Shown: positions 7,926-16,091, numbered from the stretch's first letter. The stretch is DNA of 24,706 bases from Gammaproteobacteria bacterium (GCA_029881015.1 JAOUNK010000009.1:1-24706), one strand, 5' to 3'. Program-made: numbers and translations. Notes: generated from the letters alone by a model not told the origin.

Positions 7926-7970
7926 GACGCGACGGGGCCTGGAGCCCATGCGTCAAACGCTCTGACCCCG
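7926..7970. other. Hairpin and REP-like fragment between adk and rnd
   Basis: Immediately after the adk stop, GACGC (7926-7930) pairs with GCGTC (7950-7954), enclosing GGGC (7935-7938) and GCCC (7944-7947). A competing small hairpin, GCGT-CAA-ACGC (7950-7960), leads into CTCTGACCCCG. Neither has a U-tract. From memory, a GGGGTCAGAGC-type sequence recurs between genes in many proteobacteria, sometimes as REP-like elements; I cannot verify that here. It occupies nearly all of the 47-base convergent gap. Confidence 0.35.
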
Positions 7971-7972
7971 GT

Positions 7973-9055
7973 TTAGCCGGTCTCGAGCAAACTCTCGAGT
8001 TTGTTGCCGATGAGCTCGGCGCGCCAGCCGGTGAAGACACGCGAGTTGCGGTGGCCGGAAACGACCACGGCCGACAATTCGCGCTTTGAAGCCACCGTTT
8101 CCGCCACGATACCGAGCTCTGTCGCACACGCGGCCACGCGCGACTGCATTTCCTTGAGCAGGGCCTTCTGCCTTGCATCCGGCGGGCGAGGAGGGTCGTA
8201 ACCGCCATCGTCTTTCCCTGCCGCAGCGATCAGGCCGAGCAGCTGCCGCCCCACACGTTGTACGAGTTTCGGCGGCACACCCTGGATGTCCGCCATGGCG
8301 GCTTCCGTTGCGGGCAGATTCCAGGCGATATCGAGAAGCACGTTGTCGCGCATGATCCACTGGCGAGGTCGGTCACGCTTTATCGCTTCCGCTTCGCGCC
8401 AGGCGGCGAGCTTTACAGCGGCAGCGCGTCTGCGGCCCCGGAAGGCTCGTGCACCTTTCAGGCGCTCGATCGCCTGGCTTTCACCGATGTCGTAGAGCGT
8501 CGGGTCAAGCAGCCACAGCGAGTCTTCCCGAGCCCACGCCAGCCGCCCATGCTCCTCGAGGCGCTCGGTCAGGATCTGGCAGGCCGGCAGCAGATACTCG
8601 ACGTCCTCCGCCGCGTATTCGAGGTACTCGTCACGGAGCGGCCGCTTGCTCCAGTCCGCACGCGTGTGGGACTTGTGAATCTCGACGTCGAAGAGTTCCT
8701 TGACGAGTCCCGCATAGCCCATCTGCGCGGGATATCCCAGGAGCCCGGCCGCGACCTGCGTGTCGAAAATCGATGTCGGCATCGCGCCCGCTGCCTGGTA
8801 GATAACCTCGATGTCCTGCCGGGCCGAGTGCAGGACCCAGTCATGCGTCAGGATTTCTTTCCAGAATGCGTCCTGCGCATGACCCGCCAACGGGTCCGCG
8901 CACCAGATCTCATCGGGTGTCGCAATTTGCGTCAGGCACAGCTGCGCGAAGTACGTGCGTTCACGCATGAACTCGGTATCGATTCCCAGCTGTCCCTCGC
9001 TTTGCAACTGCGGGACCAGGGAGTCGGGCTCTTCAACGAATTGGTAGTGAGGCAT
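7973..9055 (-). CDS. rnd: Ribonuclease D
   Basis: A DEDDy-family 3'-5' exoribonuclease that trims tRNA and other small RNA 3' ends. With the ATG at 9055 the protein has 360 residues, near the family's 370 or so. Exo I is IDTEFMRERTY (D26, E28), Exo II is HSARQDIEV, and Exo III is YLEYAAEDVEYLL with its tyrosine and aspartate. A helical HRDC domain follows (LKGARAFRGRRRAAAV through the DNVLLDIA region), with a second HRDC-like tail. The frame is open up to 9172, but MPHYQFVEEPD aligns best with known N-termini; an ATG at 9094 is the main alternative. Neither has a strong ribosome site. Convergent with adk, divergent from the membrane protein gene. Confidence 0.93.
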   Translation of the reverse strand: MPHYQFVEEPDSLVPQLQSEGQLGIDTEFMRERTYFAQLCLTQIATPDEIWCADPLAGHAQDAFWKEILTHDWVLHSARQDIEVIYQAAGAMPTSIFDTQVAAGLLGYPAQMGYAGLVKELFDVEIHKSHTRADWSKRPLRDEYLEYAAEDVEYLLPACQILTERLEEHGRLAWAREDSLWLLDPTLYDIGESQAIERLKGARAFRGRRRAAAVKLAAWREAEAIKRDRPRQWIMRDNVLLDIAWNLPATEAAMADIQGVPPKLVQRVGRQLLGLIAAAGKDDGGYDPPRPPDARQKALLKEMQSRVAACATELGIVAETVASKRELSAVVVSGHRNSRVFTGWRAELIGNKLESLLETG

Positions 9056-9103
9056 CAAAAGGCGCAGGCGAAAATCGGACACAGAGGTTAACATGCCCAC
9101 ATC

Positions 9104-9628
9104 ATGCTGGCCCTGCTGCAAACACTGCTCGACATCATTCGCCTGCGGAAAGGGCCCGACGCCATACCGCATTCCACGGTGCTGCTTGCCATCGTTGTCG
9201 CGTTCTGGCTGTTCGTCGAGATCCTCGGCGGGTTGATCGTGCCACGCTTTGGCGGGCTGTCGGCCTCCGGGCTGGCGATCACGTTGCTCGGTCTTGTTAT
9301 CTTTGCGCTACTGGCGACGCTCGATGGCAGGAACGCACGCATGCTGCAAATGCTGACGGCGATGATCGGTTGCGGGGCCATTTTCGCTTTCGTCCTGACG
9401 CTGGTCCTGGCCGTCGCCCTGCGTCTCCAGCAGTTCGCGCTTGTGCCGTTGCTTGCGTTGCTTTCCGTCTGGAGCGTCACGTTGTTTTCCGTCATTGTCG
9501 AAGGTCACATATTGTCCCGAACCCTGGAGCGCCCCCGGCCAGTCGGCGTGATTGCCGCATTCCTGGTCTTTGCACTCCAGTTCTACCTCAGCGCGACCTT
9601 CAACCCGTCGTCAGCCGCGGCTGCCTGA
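9104..9628 (+). CDS. Small inner-membrane protein of unknown function
   Basis: A 174-residue hydrophobic protein with four to five predicted membrane helices, at about 25-47, 53-71, 83-107, 113-133 and 145-163, separated by short charged loops (RLRKGPD near 13-19, DGRNAR near 73-78, SRTLERPRPVG near 137-147). I recognise no catalytic motif. Topology and position recall the uncharacterised or Yip1-like membrane proteins often seen beside mpl, but this is a loose resemblance. The mpl ATG follows 7 bases after its stop, so the two are almost certainly co-transcribed, and a role near the envelope is a reasonable guess only. The ATG at 9104 lies 48 bases from the divergent rnd start. Confidence 0.75.
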   Translation: MLALLQTLLDIIRLRKGPDAIPHSTVLLAIVVAFWLFVEILGGLIVPRFGGLSASGLAITLLGLVIFALLATLDGRNARMLQMLTAMIGCGAIFAFVLTLVLAVALRLQQFALVPLLALLSVWSVTLFSVIVEGHILSRTLERPRPVGVIAAFLVFALQFYLSATFNPSSAAAA

Positions 9629-9635
9629 GTTCAGA

Positions 9636-11006
9636 ATGCATATACACATACTTGGAATTTGTGGGACCTTCATGGGAGGCGTGGCCGCGCTGGCAAGGGC
9701 GGCCGGGCACGAGGTGACAGGTTGCGATCGCAACGTGTACCCGCCGATGAGCACGCAGCTCAAATCGCTCGGTATCCAGGTTCACGAAGGCGTCGACGCG
9801 GGCCAGCTCGAGGTCAAACCGGACTGCGTCGTGGTGGGCAACGTCATGAGTCGCGGCGTCGAGGTCGTCGAGGCCATGCTGGATAGTGGCATGCCGTACA
9901 AGTCCGGCCCGGCCTGGCTGGCGGAGAATGTGCTCAACGATCGCCACGTACTGGCAGTAGCAGGAACCCATGGCAAAACCACCACCGCCAGCATGCTGGC
10001 CTGGATTCTCGATGACGCAGGGCATGCGCCGGGCTTCCTGATTGGTGGCATTCCGACAGACTTCGGCACATCGGCACGATTCGGCGAGTCCAGGTACTTC
10101 GTTGTTGAGGCCGACGAATACGACACGGCCTTCTTCGACAAGCGCGCCAAGTTTGTGCATTACCGGCCGAATACGCTGGTTCTGAACAACCTCGAGTACG
10201 ACCACGCCGATATCTACAAGGACATGGACGCTATCCTCTGGCAGTTCCACCAACTGCTGCGCACGGTGCCGGGCAATGGCCGAATCGTAATGAACGGTGC
10301 GGACGAGAACCTGCGGCGGCTCATCGGCCAGGGCTGCTGGACGCCGGTCGAGACGTTCAGTACCGGGGGCGGTGCCGACTGGACGGCCCGCTTTGGCGAC
10401 AAGGTCGAGCGGCATATCGGCATGCAGGGTCCCGGTGGCCGGGCCAGTGAGACGCGCTGGAAGATAGGCGGTCTGTACAATCTCGAAAATGCGCTTGCGG
10501 CCGTTGCGGCGGCAGCGTCAGCGGGTGTGTCGCTCGAACAGGCGGTTGACGCCATGTCCCGGTTCGAGGGCGTGAAGCGACGCATGGAACGGACGGCGAC
10601 CGTGGCCGATATCGCGATCTACGACGATTTCGCGCACCACCCGACGGCGATTGCAAAGTCCATCCGGTCGATGCGCAAGCGCTACCCGGGTCACCGGGTC
10701 GTCGTCGCGTTCGAGCCACGATCCAACACGATGAAACTCGGTGTGCATAACGACCAGCTCGCGGAGTCGCTGCAGGGCGCCGACCTCGTGTGGATGTTCC
10801 GCCCCGACGGGCTGCCCGACGAATTCTACAAGAGCCTGCGGAGCCTGGGCGGCAAGCTTCGTGTGTTCGATGACTACGATCGGCTCGTCAACGACATGTC
10901 CACGCGCGTGCTCGGCGGCGACCAGGTCGTGTTCATGAGCAACGGTGGCTTCGGGTCGGCGCGCCAGACATTGACGGCGCTGCTACAACGCACCCGTGGT
11001 TCCTAG
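9636..11006 (+). CDS. mpl: UDP-N-acetylmuramate:L-alanyl-gamma-D-glutamyl-meso-diaminopimelate ligase
   Basis: A murein-recycling ligase of 456 residues, nearly the same length as the E. coli enzyme. It joins the recovered tripeptide L-Ala-D-Glu-mDAP to UDP-MurNAc using ATP in the cytoplasm. The start MHIHILGICGTFMGG at 9636 matches Mpl N-termini (Rossmann-like glycine loop), so the frame's upstream extension to 9552 is rejected. The ATP loop is GTHGKTTTA (110-118). The VVEADEYDTAFFDKR segment and the NNLEYDHADIY segment are the Mur-ligase central motifs, and YDDFAHHPTAI marks the C-terminal domain and separates Mpl from MurC. Co-directional with the membrane protein before it and the Lon-N-domain gene after it. 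Confidence 0.96.
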   Translation: MHIHILGICGTFMGGVAALARAAGHEVTGCDRNVYPPMSTQLKSLGIQVHEGVDAGQLEVKPDCVVVGNVMSRGVEVVEAMLDSGMPYKSGPAWLAENVLNDRHVLAVAGTHGKTTTASMLAWILDDAGHAPGFLIGGIPTDFGTSARFGESRYFVVEADEYDTAFFDKRAKFVHYRPNTLVLNNLEYDHADIYKDMDAILWQFHQLLRTVPGNGRIVMNGADENLRRLIGQGCWTPVETFSTGGGADWTARFGDKVERHIGMQGPGGRASETRWKIGGLYNLENALAAVAAAASAGVSLEQAVDAMSRFEGVKRRMERTATVADIAIYDDFAHHPTAIAKSIRSMRKRYPGHRVVVAFEPRSNTMKLGVHNDQLAESLQGADLVWMFRPDGLPDEFYKSLRSLGGKLRVFDDYDRLVNDMSTRVLGGDQVVFMSNGGFGSARQTLTALLQRTRGS

Positions 11007-11063
11007 GGGCCTCGTAGCACCCGAATACCAGCCAAACGCGTTACAAGGGTCTATATTCAGGGT

Positions 11064-11630
11064 GTGAACGTACCGCTTTTCCCGTTGAATACCGTCTTGT
11101 TCCCGGGCGGGCCCCTGCCGCTGAGAATTTTCGAACCTCGTTATCTCGACATGATCAGCCGCTGCATGAAGAACGATGCGCCGTTCGGCGTCTTGCTGAT
11201 CAAGAACGGGCGGGAGGTCGGGCCGGCCACGACCCATTCGACCGGCACCCTGGCGAAGGTCAGCGACTGGTACCAGGGGAGTGATGGCCTGCTGGGCGTC
11301 ACCGCAACAGGCACCGAGCGCTTCCGGCTGCTGCGGGCCGAACGCCGGCACGATGGACTGAACACCGGCGACATCGAGATTCTACCTGCGCTGCCGCCCA
11401 CGATCTTGCCTGACGAGTTTCAGTTCCTGCCGCCCATTCTCGAGAGGGTCATGAACGATCTCGGCCGCCTCTATGAGAACCTCGAGCGGCGTTTCGACGA
11501 CGCGGCCTGGGTTGCACACCGCTTCGTCGAGATCCTGCCGATCGGTCTCGAACAGAAGCAACTCTGGCTCGAAAGCGATGATGTACCGGCTTGCCTCGGG
11601 ATGATCAGGGAGGTCCTTCACGGCGACTGA
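11064..11630 (+). CDS. Lon N-terminal (substrate-binding) domain protein
   Basis: A 188-residue stand-alone LON_substr_bdg domain without the ATPase or protease parts of Lon. The start VPLFPLNTVLFPGGPLPLRI followed by FEPRYLDMI, and the central block FGVLLIKNGREVG, are the family signature. The second half is helical. The start is GTG at 11064 with only AGGG close upstream. Such proteins are widespread in Proteobacteria and usually annotated as Lon-domain peptidase-like; their job is not established. The gene lies 57 bases after mpl and may belong to the same transcript. Confidence 0.88.
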   Translation: MNVPLFPLNTVLFPGGPLPLRIFEPRYLDMISRCMKNDAPFGVLLIKNGREVGPATTHSTGTLAKVSDWYQGSDGLLGVTATGTERFRLLRAERRHDGLNTGDIEILPALPPTILPDEFQFLPPILERVMNDLGRLYENLERRFDDAAWVAHRFVEILPIGLEQKQLWLESDDVPACLGMIREVLHGD

Positions 11631-11646
11631 TAGGGGGAATTACACG

Positions 11647-11668
11647 TAGTGTCGTGCACGATGCACTA
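11647..11668. other. Palindrome between converging lonN-type gene and hemL
   Basis: TCGTGCACGA (11652-11661) is a perfect palindrome flanked by TAGTG (11647-11651) and CACTA (11664-11668), giving a long imperfect hairpin in the 73-base convergent gap. No U-tract follows on either strand, so it may be a factor-dependent termination or protective structure. Confidence 0.3.
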
Positions 11669-11703
11669 TCGGTCACTCGCGCAGCCGGCCCGACCTGGTC
11701 GTT

Positions 11704-12972
11704 CTAGAGGCTGCTGAACACCCGGGCCGCGGCGGCGATGGTCTGATCGAGATCATCGTCGCTGTGCGCCGCAGATACGAAGCCGGCTTCGAACGCCGAC
11801 GGCGCCAGGTACACACCTTCATCCAGCATGCCGTGGAAGAACGCCTTGAACCGCTCGGCGTCGGCTGCTGCAACCTGCGCGTAAGACCGGACCGGACCCT
11901 GGTCCGTGAAGACGAGGCCAAACATGCCGCCCTTGCACTCCAGCGAGACCGGGATGCCCGCCTCGGCCGCTGCCGCGGTCAGGCCGTCGACGAGACGCTT
12001 CGTTTTGGCCGTCAGCGCGGTCCAGAAGGCGTCATTGTCGATCAGCTCCAGCGTCTTCAGTCCGGCAGCCATGGCGACGGGGTTACCGGACAGGGTGCCC
12101 GCCTGGTAGACGGGGCCGTCCGGGGCGATGCTCGCCATGACGTCAGCCCGGCCGCAGTAAGCCGCCGCCGGCATGCCGCCACCGATAACCTTGCCGAGCG
12201 TGGTGATGTCGGGTGCGATGCCATACAGCGACTGCGCGCAACCGCGCGCCACGCGGAAGCCCGTCATTACCTCGTCGAAGATCAGCAGGGCGCCGGCCTT
12301 CGTGCACTCGTCCCGCAGCGTTTCGTGGAAACCTGCGACAGGGGGCACCATGTTCATGTTGCCGGCAATCGGCTCGACGATGACGCACGCGATCCGGTCG
12401 CCAACCTCGGCGAACGCGGCCTTTACCGCGTCGCTGTCGTTATACGGGAGCGTAATCGTGTGTTCTGCCAGACCGGCCGGAACGCCCGGCGAGCTCGGTA
12501 CGCCGAGGGTAAGCGCGCCCGACCCGGCCTTGATCAGCAGGGAGTCCGAATGGCCGTGGTAGCAGCCCTCGAACTTGACGATCTTGTCGCGGCCTGTGTG
12601 GCCACGCGCAAGCCGAATGGCGCTCATCGTGGCTTCGGTGCCCGAGCTGACCATGCGCACCTTGTCCACGGACGGCAGCATGCTGCAGATCTTTTCGGCG
12701 ATCGCCGTTTCCAGTACGCAAGGCGCTCCGAAGCTGAGTCCGTTTCTTGCTGTGGCAACCACGGCCTCGATCACCTCCGGGTGCGCATGCCCGAGGATCA
12801 TCGGACCCCATGAGCCGACATAGTCGATGAATTCCCTGCCGTCCTCGGATTTCACGCGCGCGCCCGCGGCGCTCTTGAAAAAGACGGGTTCACCGCCGAC
12901 GCCGGCAAATGCGCGCACCGGGGAATTCACGCCGCCGGCAATGAACTTGCGGGCATCAGTATAAAGACTCAT
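11704..12972 (-). CDS. hemL: Glutamate-1-semialdehyde 2,1-aminomutase
   Basis: A 422-residue PLP enzyme that converts glutamate 1-semialdehyde to 5-aminolevulinate, the tetrapyrrole precursor of the C5 pathway. Visible features are NSPVRAF near 16-22, the SSGTEATMSAIRLAR cofactor-phosphate region (109-123), the GCYHGHSD loop (136-143), D233 in FDEVMTGFR, which contacts the PLP pyridine nitrogen, and the Schiff-base lysine K261 in TTLGKVIGGG. The start is certain: AGGAGG (12979-12984) sits 6 bases before the ATG. It is the last gene of the minus-strand run and 27 bases after the TraB-family gene, so probably transcribed with it. Confidence 0.97.
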   Translation of the reverse strand: MSLYTDARKFIAGGVNSPVRAFAGVGGEPVFFKSAAGARVKSEDGREFIDYVGSWGPMILGHAHPEVIEAVVATARNGLSFGAPCVLETAIAEKICSMLPSVDKVRMVSSGTEATMSAIRLARGHTGRDKIVKFEGCYHGHSDSLLIKAGSGALTLGVPSSPGVPAGLAEHTITLPYNDSDAVKAAFAEVGDRIACVIVEPIAGNMNMVPPVAGFHETLRDECTKAGALLIFDEVMTGFRVARGCAQSLYGIAPDITTLGKVIGGGMPAAAYCGRADVMASIAPDGPVYQAGTLSGNPVAMAAGLKTLELIDNDAFWTALTAKTKRLVDGLTAAAAEAGIPVSLECKGGMFGLVFTDQGPVRSYAQVAAADAERFKAFFHGMLDEGVYLAPSAFEAGFVSAAHSDDDLDQTIAAAARVFSSL

Positions 12973-12978
12973 GGTATT

Positions 12979-12984
12979 CCTCCT
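12979..12984 (-). promoter_or_regulatory. Strong Shine-Dalgarno of hemL
   Basis: A perfect AGGAGG (CCTCCT on the plus strand) lies 6 bases before the hemL ATG, much better than the ribosome sites of the neighbouring genes. It suggests hemL is translated efficiently even at the end of a shared transcript. Confidence 0.8.
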
Positions 12985-12999
12985 GAAGAGGAGGGGATG

Positions 13000-13890
13000 C
13001 TACCGGACTGTCGCGGGCTCACTCAACTGATGAATACCGAAACCCCGCTTCTCGAGGAGTGCCGGCACGCCCTCCGGGCCAACGAGATGCAGCGCGCCCA
13101 CGACGACGAGGTAGTCCTGCTCGTCGTCGAGCCAGGCCGCGACAGTCTCCGCCCAGCGCCGATTGCGGCTGCTGATCAGTACCTCGCGCAGTTCTTCCTG
13201 CCCCACCGTGGCGGTCAGCAGGGCCTCCTCCAGGGCCGCGGTGTCACCGCGGTGCCAGGCATCGATCAGTTCATCGATCGACTCGCTCAGTGCAGCGCCT
13301 TCGGCCAGCGTCTGTAACAGCATCTTGCGTTGTGCCTCGATCGGCAAACCGTCGAGAAACGACAACTGTTCGTCGACCGTCTCGAGCCCTTCGATGGGTT
13401 TGCCGTCGGCGGCAGCGCGCCGTGTCATGGTCATCTCGACGCCCAGCATGGGGTTGAACCCGATGCGATACAGCATCAGGAGTTCTACCGTCATCGCGGC
13501 CAGCCAGGGTTTGCTCTGCTCGAGCATGTCGAGCGGTATGTCGATAATGGCGGCGGCTTCGCTCGCCGTGGCGAATGCCTCCTCGCCCAGGAGATCGCGC
13601 AACGTCCTGCCATCGGTCATGACGCCGGCGCGATTGAACGCTGCCTGCGCACGCAGCGGATCCATGTCGTCCATGTCGAGTTCCATCACGACAACCTCTG
13701 CATCGCGGTAGGCGTTGTCGATAACGCCGGGTAGCGGGTGATCGTGTTCGCGCAGCAGGTGGACAGAACCCAGCAGGTAGACCGAATTCGTCTCGCCCGC
13801 GACGCGCCACAGTGTGACGGGATGCGCCCGGTCGTCGGCGCTCGCGCTCGCGCATACGACACACAGCAGCAGGCAGGGCCAGCGCATCAT
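13000..13890 (-). CDS. TraB/GumN-family (TIKI-like) protein, exported
   Basis: A 296-residue protein with a signal peptide (MMRWPCLLLCVVCASASA, cleavage about residue 18). The mature part has the family marks: LWRVAGETNSVYLLGSVHLL near 28-47, with the conserved GS-H motif, a VVMELD segment, KPWLAAMTVELLMLY, a GLETVDEQLSFLDGLP block, and a C-terminal LVVVGALHLVGPEGVPALL with the second conserved histidine. The family includes TraB, GumN and the TIKI metalloproteases; a peptidase role in the periplasm is an inference. Its ATG overlaps the cpdA stop (ATGA), so translation is coupled to cpdA. No lipobox at the signal-peptide end. Confidence 0.88.
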   Translation of the reverse strand: MMRWPCLLLCVVCASASADDRAHPVTLWRVAGETNSVYLLGSVHLLREHDHPLPGVIDNAYRDAEVVVMELDMDDMDPLRAQAAFNRAGVMTDGRTLRDLLGEEAFATASEAAAIIDIPLDMLEQSKPWLAAMTVELLMLYRIGFNPMLGVEMTMTRRAAADGKPIEGLETVDEQLSFLDGLPIEAQRKMLLQTLAEGAALSESIDELIDAWHRGDTAALEEALLTATVGQEELREVLISSRNRRWAETVAAWLDDEQDYLVVVGALHLVGPEGVPALLEKRGFGIHQLSEPATVR

Positions 13891-14624
13891 GTGTCGACCC
13901 AGGCAATTTCGGTATCGACGCTGCCGTCCGGGTTGAGTTCGATACGACGATAGGCAGGCGGCTTGTCATCCACGGCGAATTCGTCGCTACGCGGCTTGAA
14001 CTGCCGGCAGGTAGACGGCGTGGCGACAATGCGTATGCCCTGGTGGTCCCCGTCGTATTCCTGGTGGACGTGTCCAAACGCTGCGATACGCACTCGCTCG
14101 AGCGTCCTCAGGCGCTCGAGGACTTCTTCACCGTTCTCGAGCCCCACGGTGTCGAGCCAATTGCTGCCCATCGGTATCGGCGGGTGGTGCAGGCAGACCA
14201 TGACGTGTTTCGCCGCACCGCCCACGACGATATCGGTAAGCCGTTCGAGTTCCGCGTTGCTGACGCGGCCCCCGGCGGTGCCTGTTACGCAACTGTCGAT
14301 ACCGACGATCAGCCAGTCGCCGAGCGTTTCGTAGGCGCAGTAGGAGAACGGCGGGCGGCCGCAGACAGGGCGCATGAGGTCGCGCACGTCATGGTTGCCA
14401 GGCACACAGTGAACGCGAAGATTCAGTGGCAGCATCAGGTCGCGGAAGCGCTCATAGGCGTCCGCGGTGTCATCCTGGATGATGTCGCCGGTGACCAGCA
14501 CGCGGTCAGCGCGCCAGTCACCGGCTTCGTAATGATCAAGCACCCGTTGCAGGGTCGCGTAAGTCACCGTGCCACGAAGTTCGCCATCGGGTGTCGCAAA
14601 CAGATGTGGATCCGTCAGGTGCAA
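13887..14624 (-). CDS. cpdA: 3',5'-cyclic-AMP phosphodiesterase, class III metallophosphoesterase
   Basis: A 245-residue calcineurin-like phosphoesterase of the CpdA group, expected to hydrolyse cAMP in the cytoplasm. Metal ligands are visible: D5 and H7 in LTDPHLF, D47 in GDIIQD, N77-H78 in PGNHD, the histidines of HHPP, and the GHVH motif. The start is unresolved. No ATG or GTG is available between the upstream stop and LTDPH. The listed start is a TTG at 14624, yet the usual first strand (RVLHLTDPHLF) would need translation from an ATT at 14633 or a CTG at 14672. The CTG has AAGG close before it. It lies 53 bases from ahcY and overlaps the TraB-family gene by 4 bases. Confidence 0.9.
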   Translation of the reverse strand: MHLTDPHLFATPDGELRGTVTYATLQRVLDHYEAGDWRADRVLVTGDIIQDDTADAYERFRDLMLPLNLRVHCVPGNHDVRDLMRPVCGRPPFSYCAYETLGDWLIVGIDSCVTGTAGGRVSNAELERLTDIVVGGAAKHVMVCLHHPPIPMGSNWLDTVGLENGEEVLERLRTLERVRIAAFGHVHQEYDGDHQGIRIVATPSTCRQFKPRSDEFAVDDKPPAYRRIELNPDGSVDTEIAWVDT

Positions 14625-14677
14625 TACCCGAATGGACCCGTTGTTACCTTCCGCAGGTGCTTGAATAGGCAGGTCCC

Positions 14678-15991
14678 TTAGTAGCGGTAATGCTCAGGCT
14701 TGTACGGCCCGTCTTTCTCGACGCCGATGTACTTCGCCTGTTCGTCGGACAGCTTGGTGATCTTCGCTCCGATACGATCGAGGTGCAAGCGCGCGACTTT
14801 CTCATCGAGATGTTTCGGCAGTACGTAGACCTTGTTTTCGTAGTTCTCGCCGTTCCGCCAGAGTTCGATCTGTGCCAGCACCTGGTTGGTGAACGAATTG
14901 GACATCACGAAACTCGGGTGGCCTGTGGCGCAGCCGAGGTTCACGAGGCGACCTTCGGCCAGCAGGATAATGCGCTTGCCGTCAGGGAAGATCACATGAT
15001 CGACTTGCGGCTTGATGTTCTCCCACTCGAACTTGTGCAGGTAGGCGACATCTATTTCGTTGTCGAAATGACCGATGTTGCAAACGATGGCCTGGTCGCG
15101 CATGCGCTCCATCTGCGGTCCCGTGACGACGTGGTAGTTGCCGGTCGCGGTCACGACGATGTCCACCTGGTCGCAGATCTCGTCGAAGTCGACGACGCGA
15201 TAGCCTTCCATTGCCGCCTGCAGTGCACAAATCGGATCGATCTCCGTCACCCAGACCGTGGCGCCGAGCCCTTTGAGCGACTGCGCACAGCCTTTGCCGA
15301 CATCGCCGTAGCCGCAGACGACAGCAACCTTGCCCGCAATCATGACGTCGGTCGCCCGCTTGATGCCGTCGACGAGCGACTCACGACAGCCGTACAGGTT
15401 GTCGAACTTGGACTTCGTGACCGAGTCGTTCACGTTGAACGCCGGGCACAGCAGGGCGTCGTCAGCCATCATGTCGTAGAGGCGCTTGACGCCGGTCGTG
15501 GTTTCCTCCGAGAGGCCTTTGACGTTCTTCATGATGTCGGGGTACTTGTCGTGCAGGATGAGCGTGAGGTCGCCGCCGTCGTCGAGGATCATGTTCGGCA
15601 GCCAGCCGTCGGGGCCGTTGATCGTCTGTTCGACGCACCACCAGTACTCGTCCTCGGTCTCACCCTTCCAGGCGAAGACCGGGATACCCGCGGCGGCGAT
15701 GGCGGCCGCGGCGTGGTCCTGCGTGGAGAAGATGTTGCACGACGACCAGCGAATGTCGGCGCCGAGTTCCCGCAAGGTCTCGATCAGGACCGCCGTCTGG
15801 ATCGTCATATGCAGGCAGCCGGTCAGGCGTACGCCGGCGAGCGGCTTCTGGCCCTTGTATTCTTCACGCAGCGCCATGAGGCCGGGCATTTCCGTCTCGG
15901 CGATGTTGATTTCCTTGCGGCCCCAGTCGGCGAGCGAAATGTCGGCGACCTTGTAGTCGTTCTTCTGAATGGCAACGGCTTGGCTGCTCAT
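14678..15991 (-). CDS. ahcY: Adenosylhomocysteinase (SAH hydrolase)
   Basis: A 437-residue NAD-dependent enzyme that reversibly splits S-adenosylhomocysteine into adenosine and homocysteine, removing the inhibitor left by SAM-dependent methylation. N-terminal signature: LTGCLHMTIQTAVLIETL and SCNIFSTQDHAAAAIA. NAD binding: the glycine loop VVCGYGDVGKGCAQSL. C-terminal HPSFVMSNSFTNQV and the ending DGPYKPEHYRY are classic. AGGAG (16000-16004) lies 8 bases before the ATG at 15991. It follows metK by 93 bases and is separated from it by a large inverted repeat. SAM synthesis and recycling are thus side by side. Confidence 0.98.
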   Translation of the reverse strand: MSSQAVAIQKNDYKVADISLADWGRKEINIAETEMPGLMALREEYKGQKPLAGVRLTGCLHMTIQTAVLIETLRELGADIRWSSCNIFSTQDHAAAAIAAAGIPVFAWKGETEDEYWWCVEQTINGPDGWLPNMILDDGGDLTLILHDKYPDIMKNVKGLSEETTTGVKRLYDMMADDALLCPAFNVNDSVTKSKFDNLYGCRESLVDGIKRATDVMIAGKVAVVCGYGDVGKGCAQSLKGLGATVWVTEIDPICALQAAMEGYRVVDFDEICDQVDIVVTATGNYHVVTGPQMERMRDQAIVCNIGHFDNEIDVAYLHKFEWENIKPQVDHVIFPDGKRIILLAEGRLVNLGCATGHPSFVMSNSFTNQVLAQIELWRNGENYENKVYVLPKHLDEKVARLHLDRIGAKITKLSDEQAKYIGVEKDGPYKPEHYRY

Positions 15992-16004
15992 AAGTCTTTC
16001 TCCT

Positions 16005-16091
16005 AAATTAGGTGCCGGACACCGTATTTCGTCCGGGTGGTTGGATACCTGAAACCATATTTTCGAAATACGGTGTCCGGTACCCTAATTT
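16005..16091 (-). repeat. Large inverted repeat between metK and ahcY (REP-like stem-loop)
   Basis: The arm at 16005-16031 and the arm at 16064-16091 are reverse complements over 27 positions, with one substitution (16014) and one extra base; the loop is 32 bases. The core GGACACCGTATTTCG is identical. The right arm contains the metK stop codon (16085-16087) and its last codons; the left arm touches the AGGAG of ahcY (16000-16004). There is no U-tract, so it is not an intrinsic terminator. It may be a REP/REPIN-type element or an mRNA structure separating metK and ahcY expression. It does not show the conserved GGAGCG core of SAH riboswitches. Confidence 0.8.

Noticed and set aside
14690..16006. 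438-codon open frame antisense to ahcY
   Set aside because: It mirrors the complete ahcY reading frame and has no family motifs.
15992..16084. SAH riboswitch upstream of ahcY
   Set aside because: The gap is filled by a simple inverted repeat and lacks the conserved GGAGCG-type core of SAH riboswitches.
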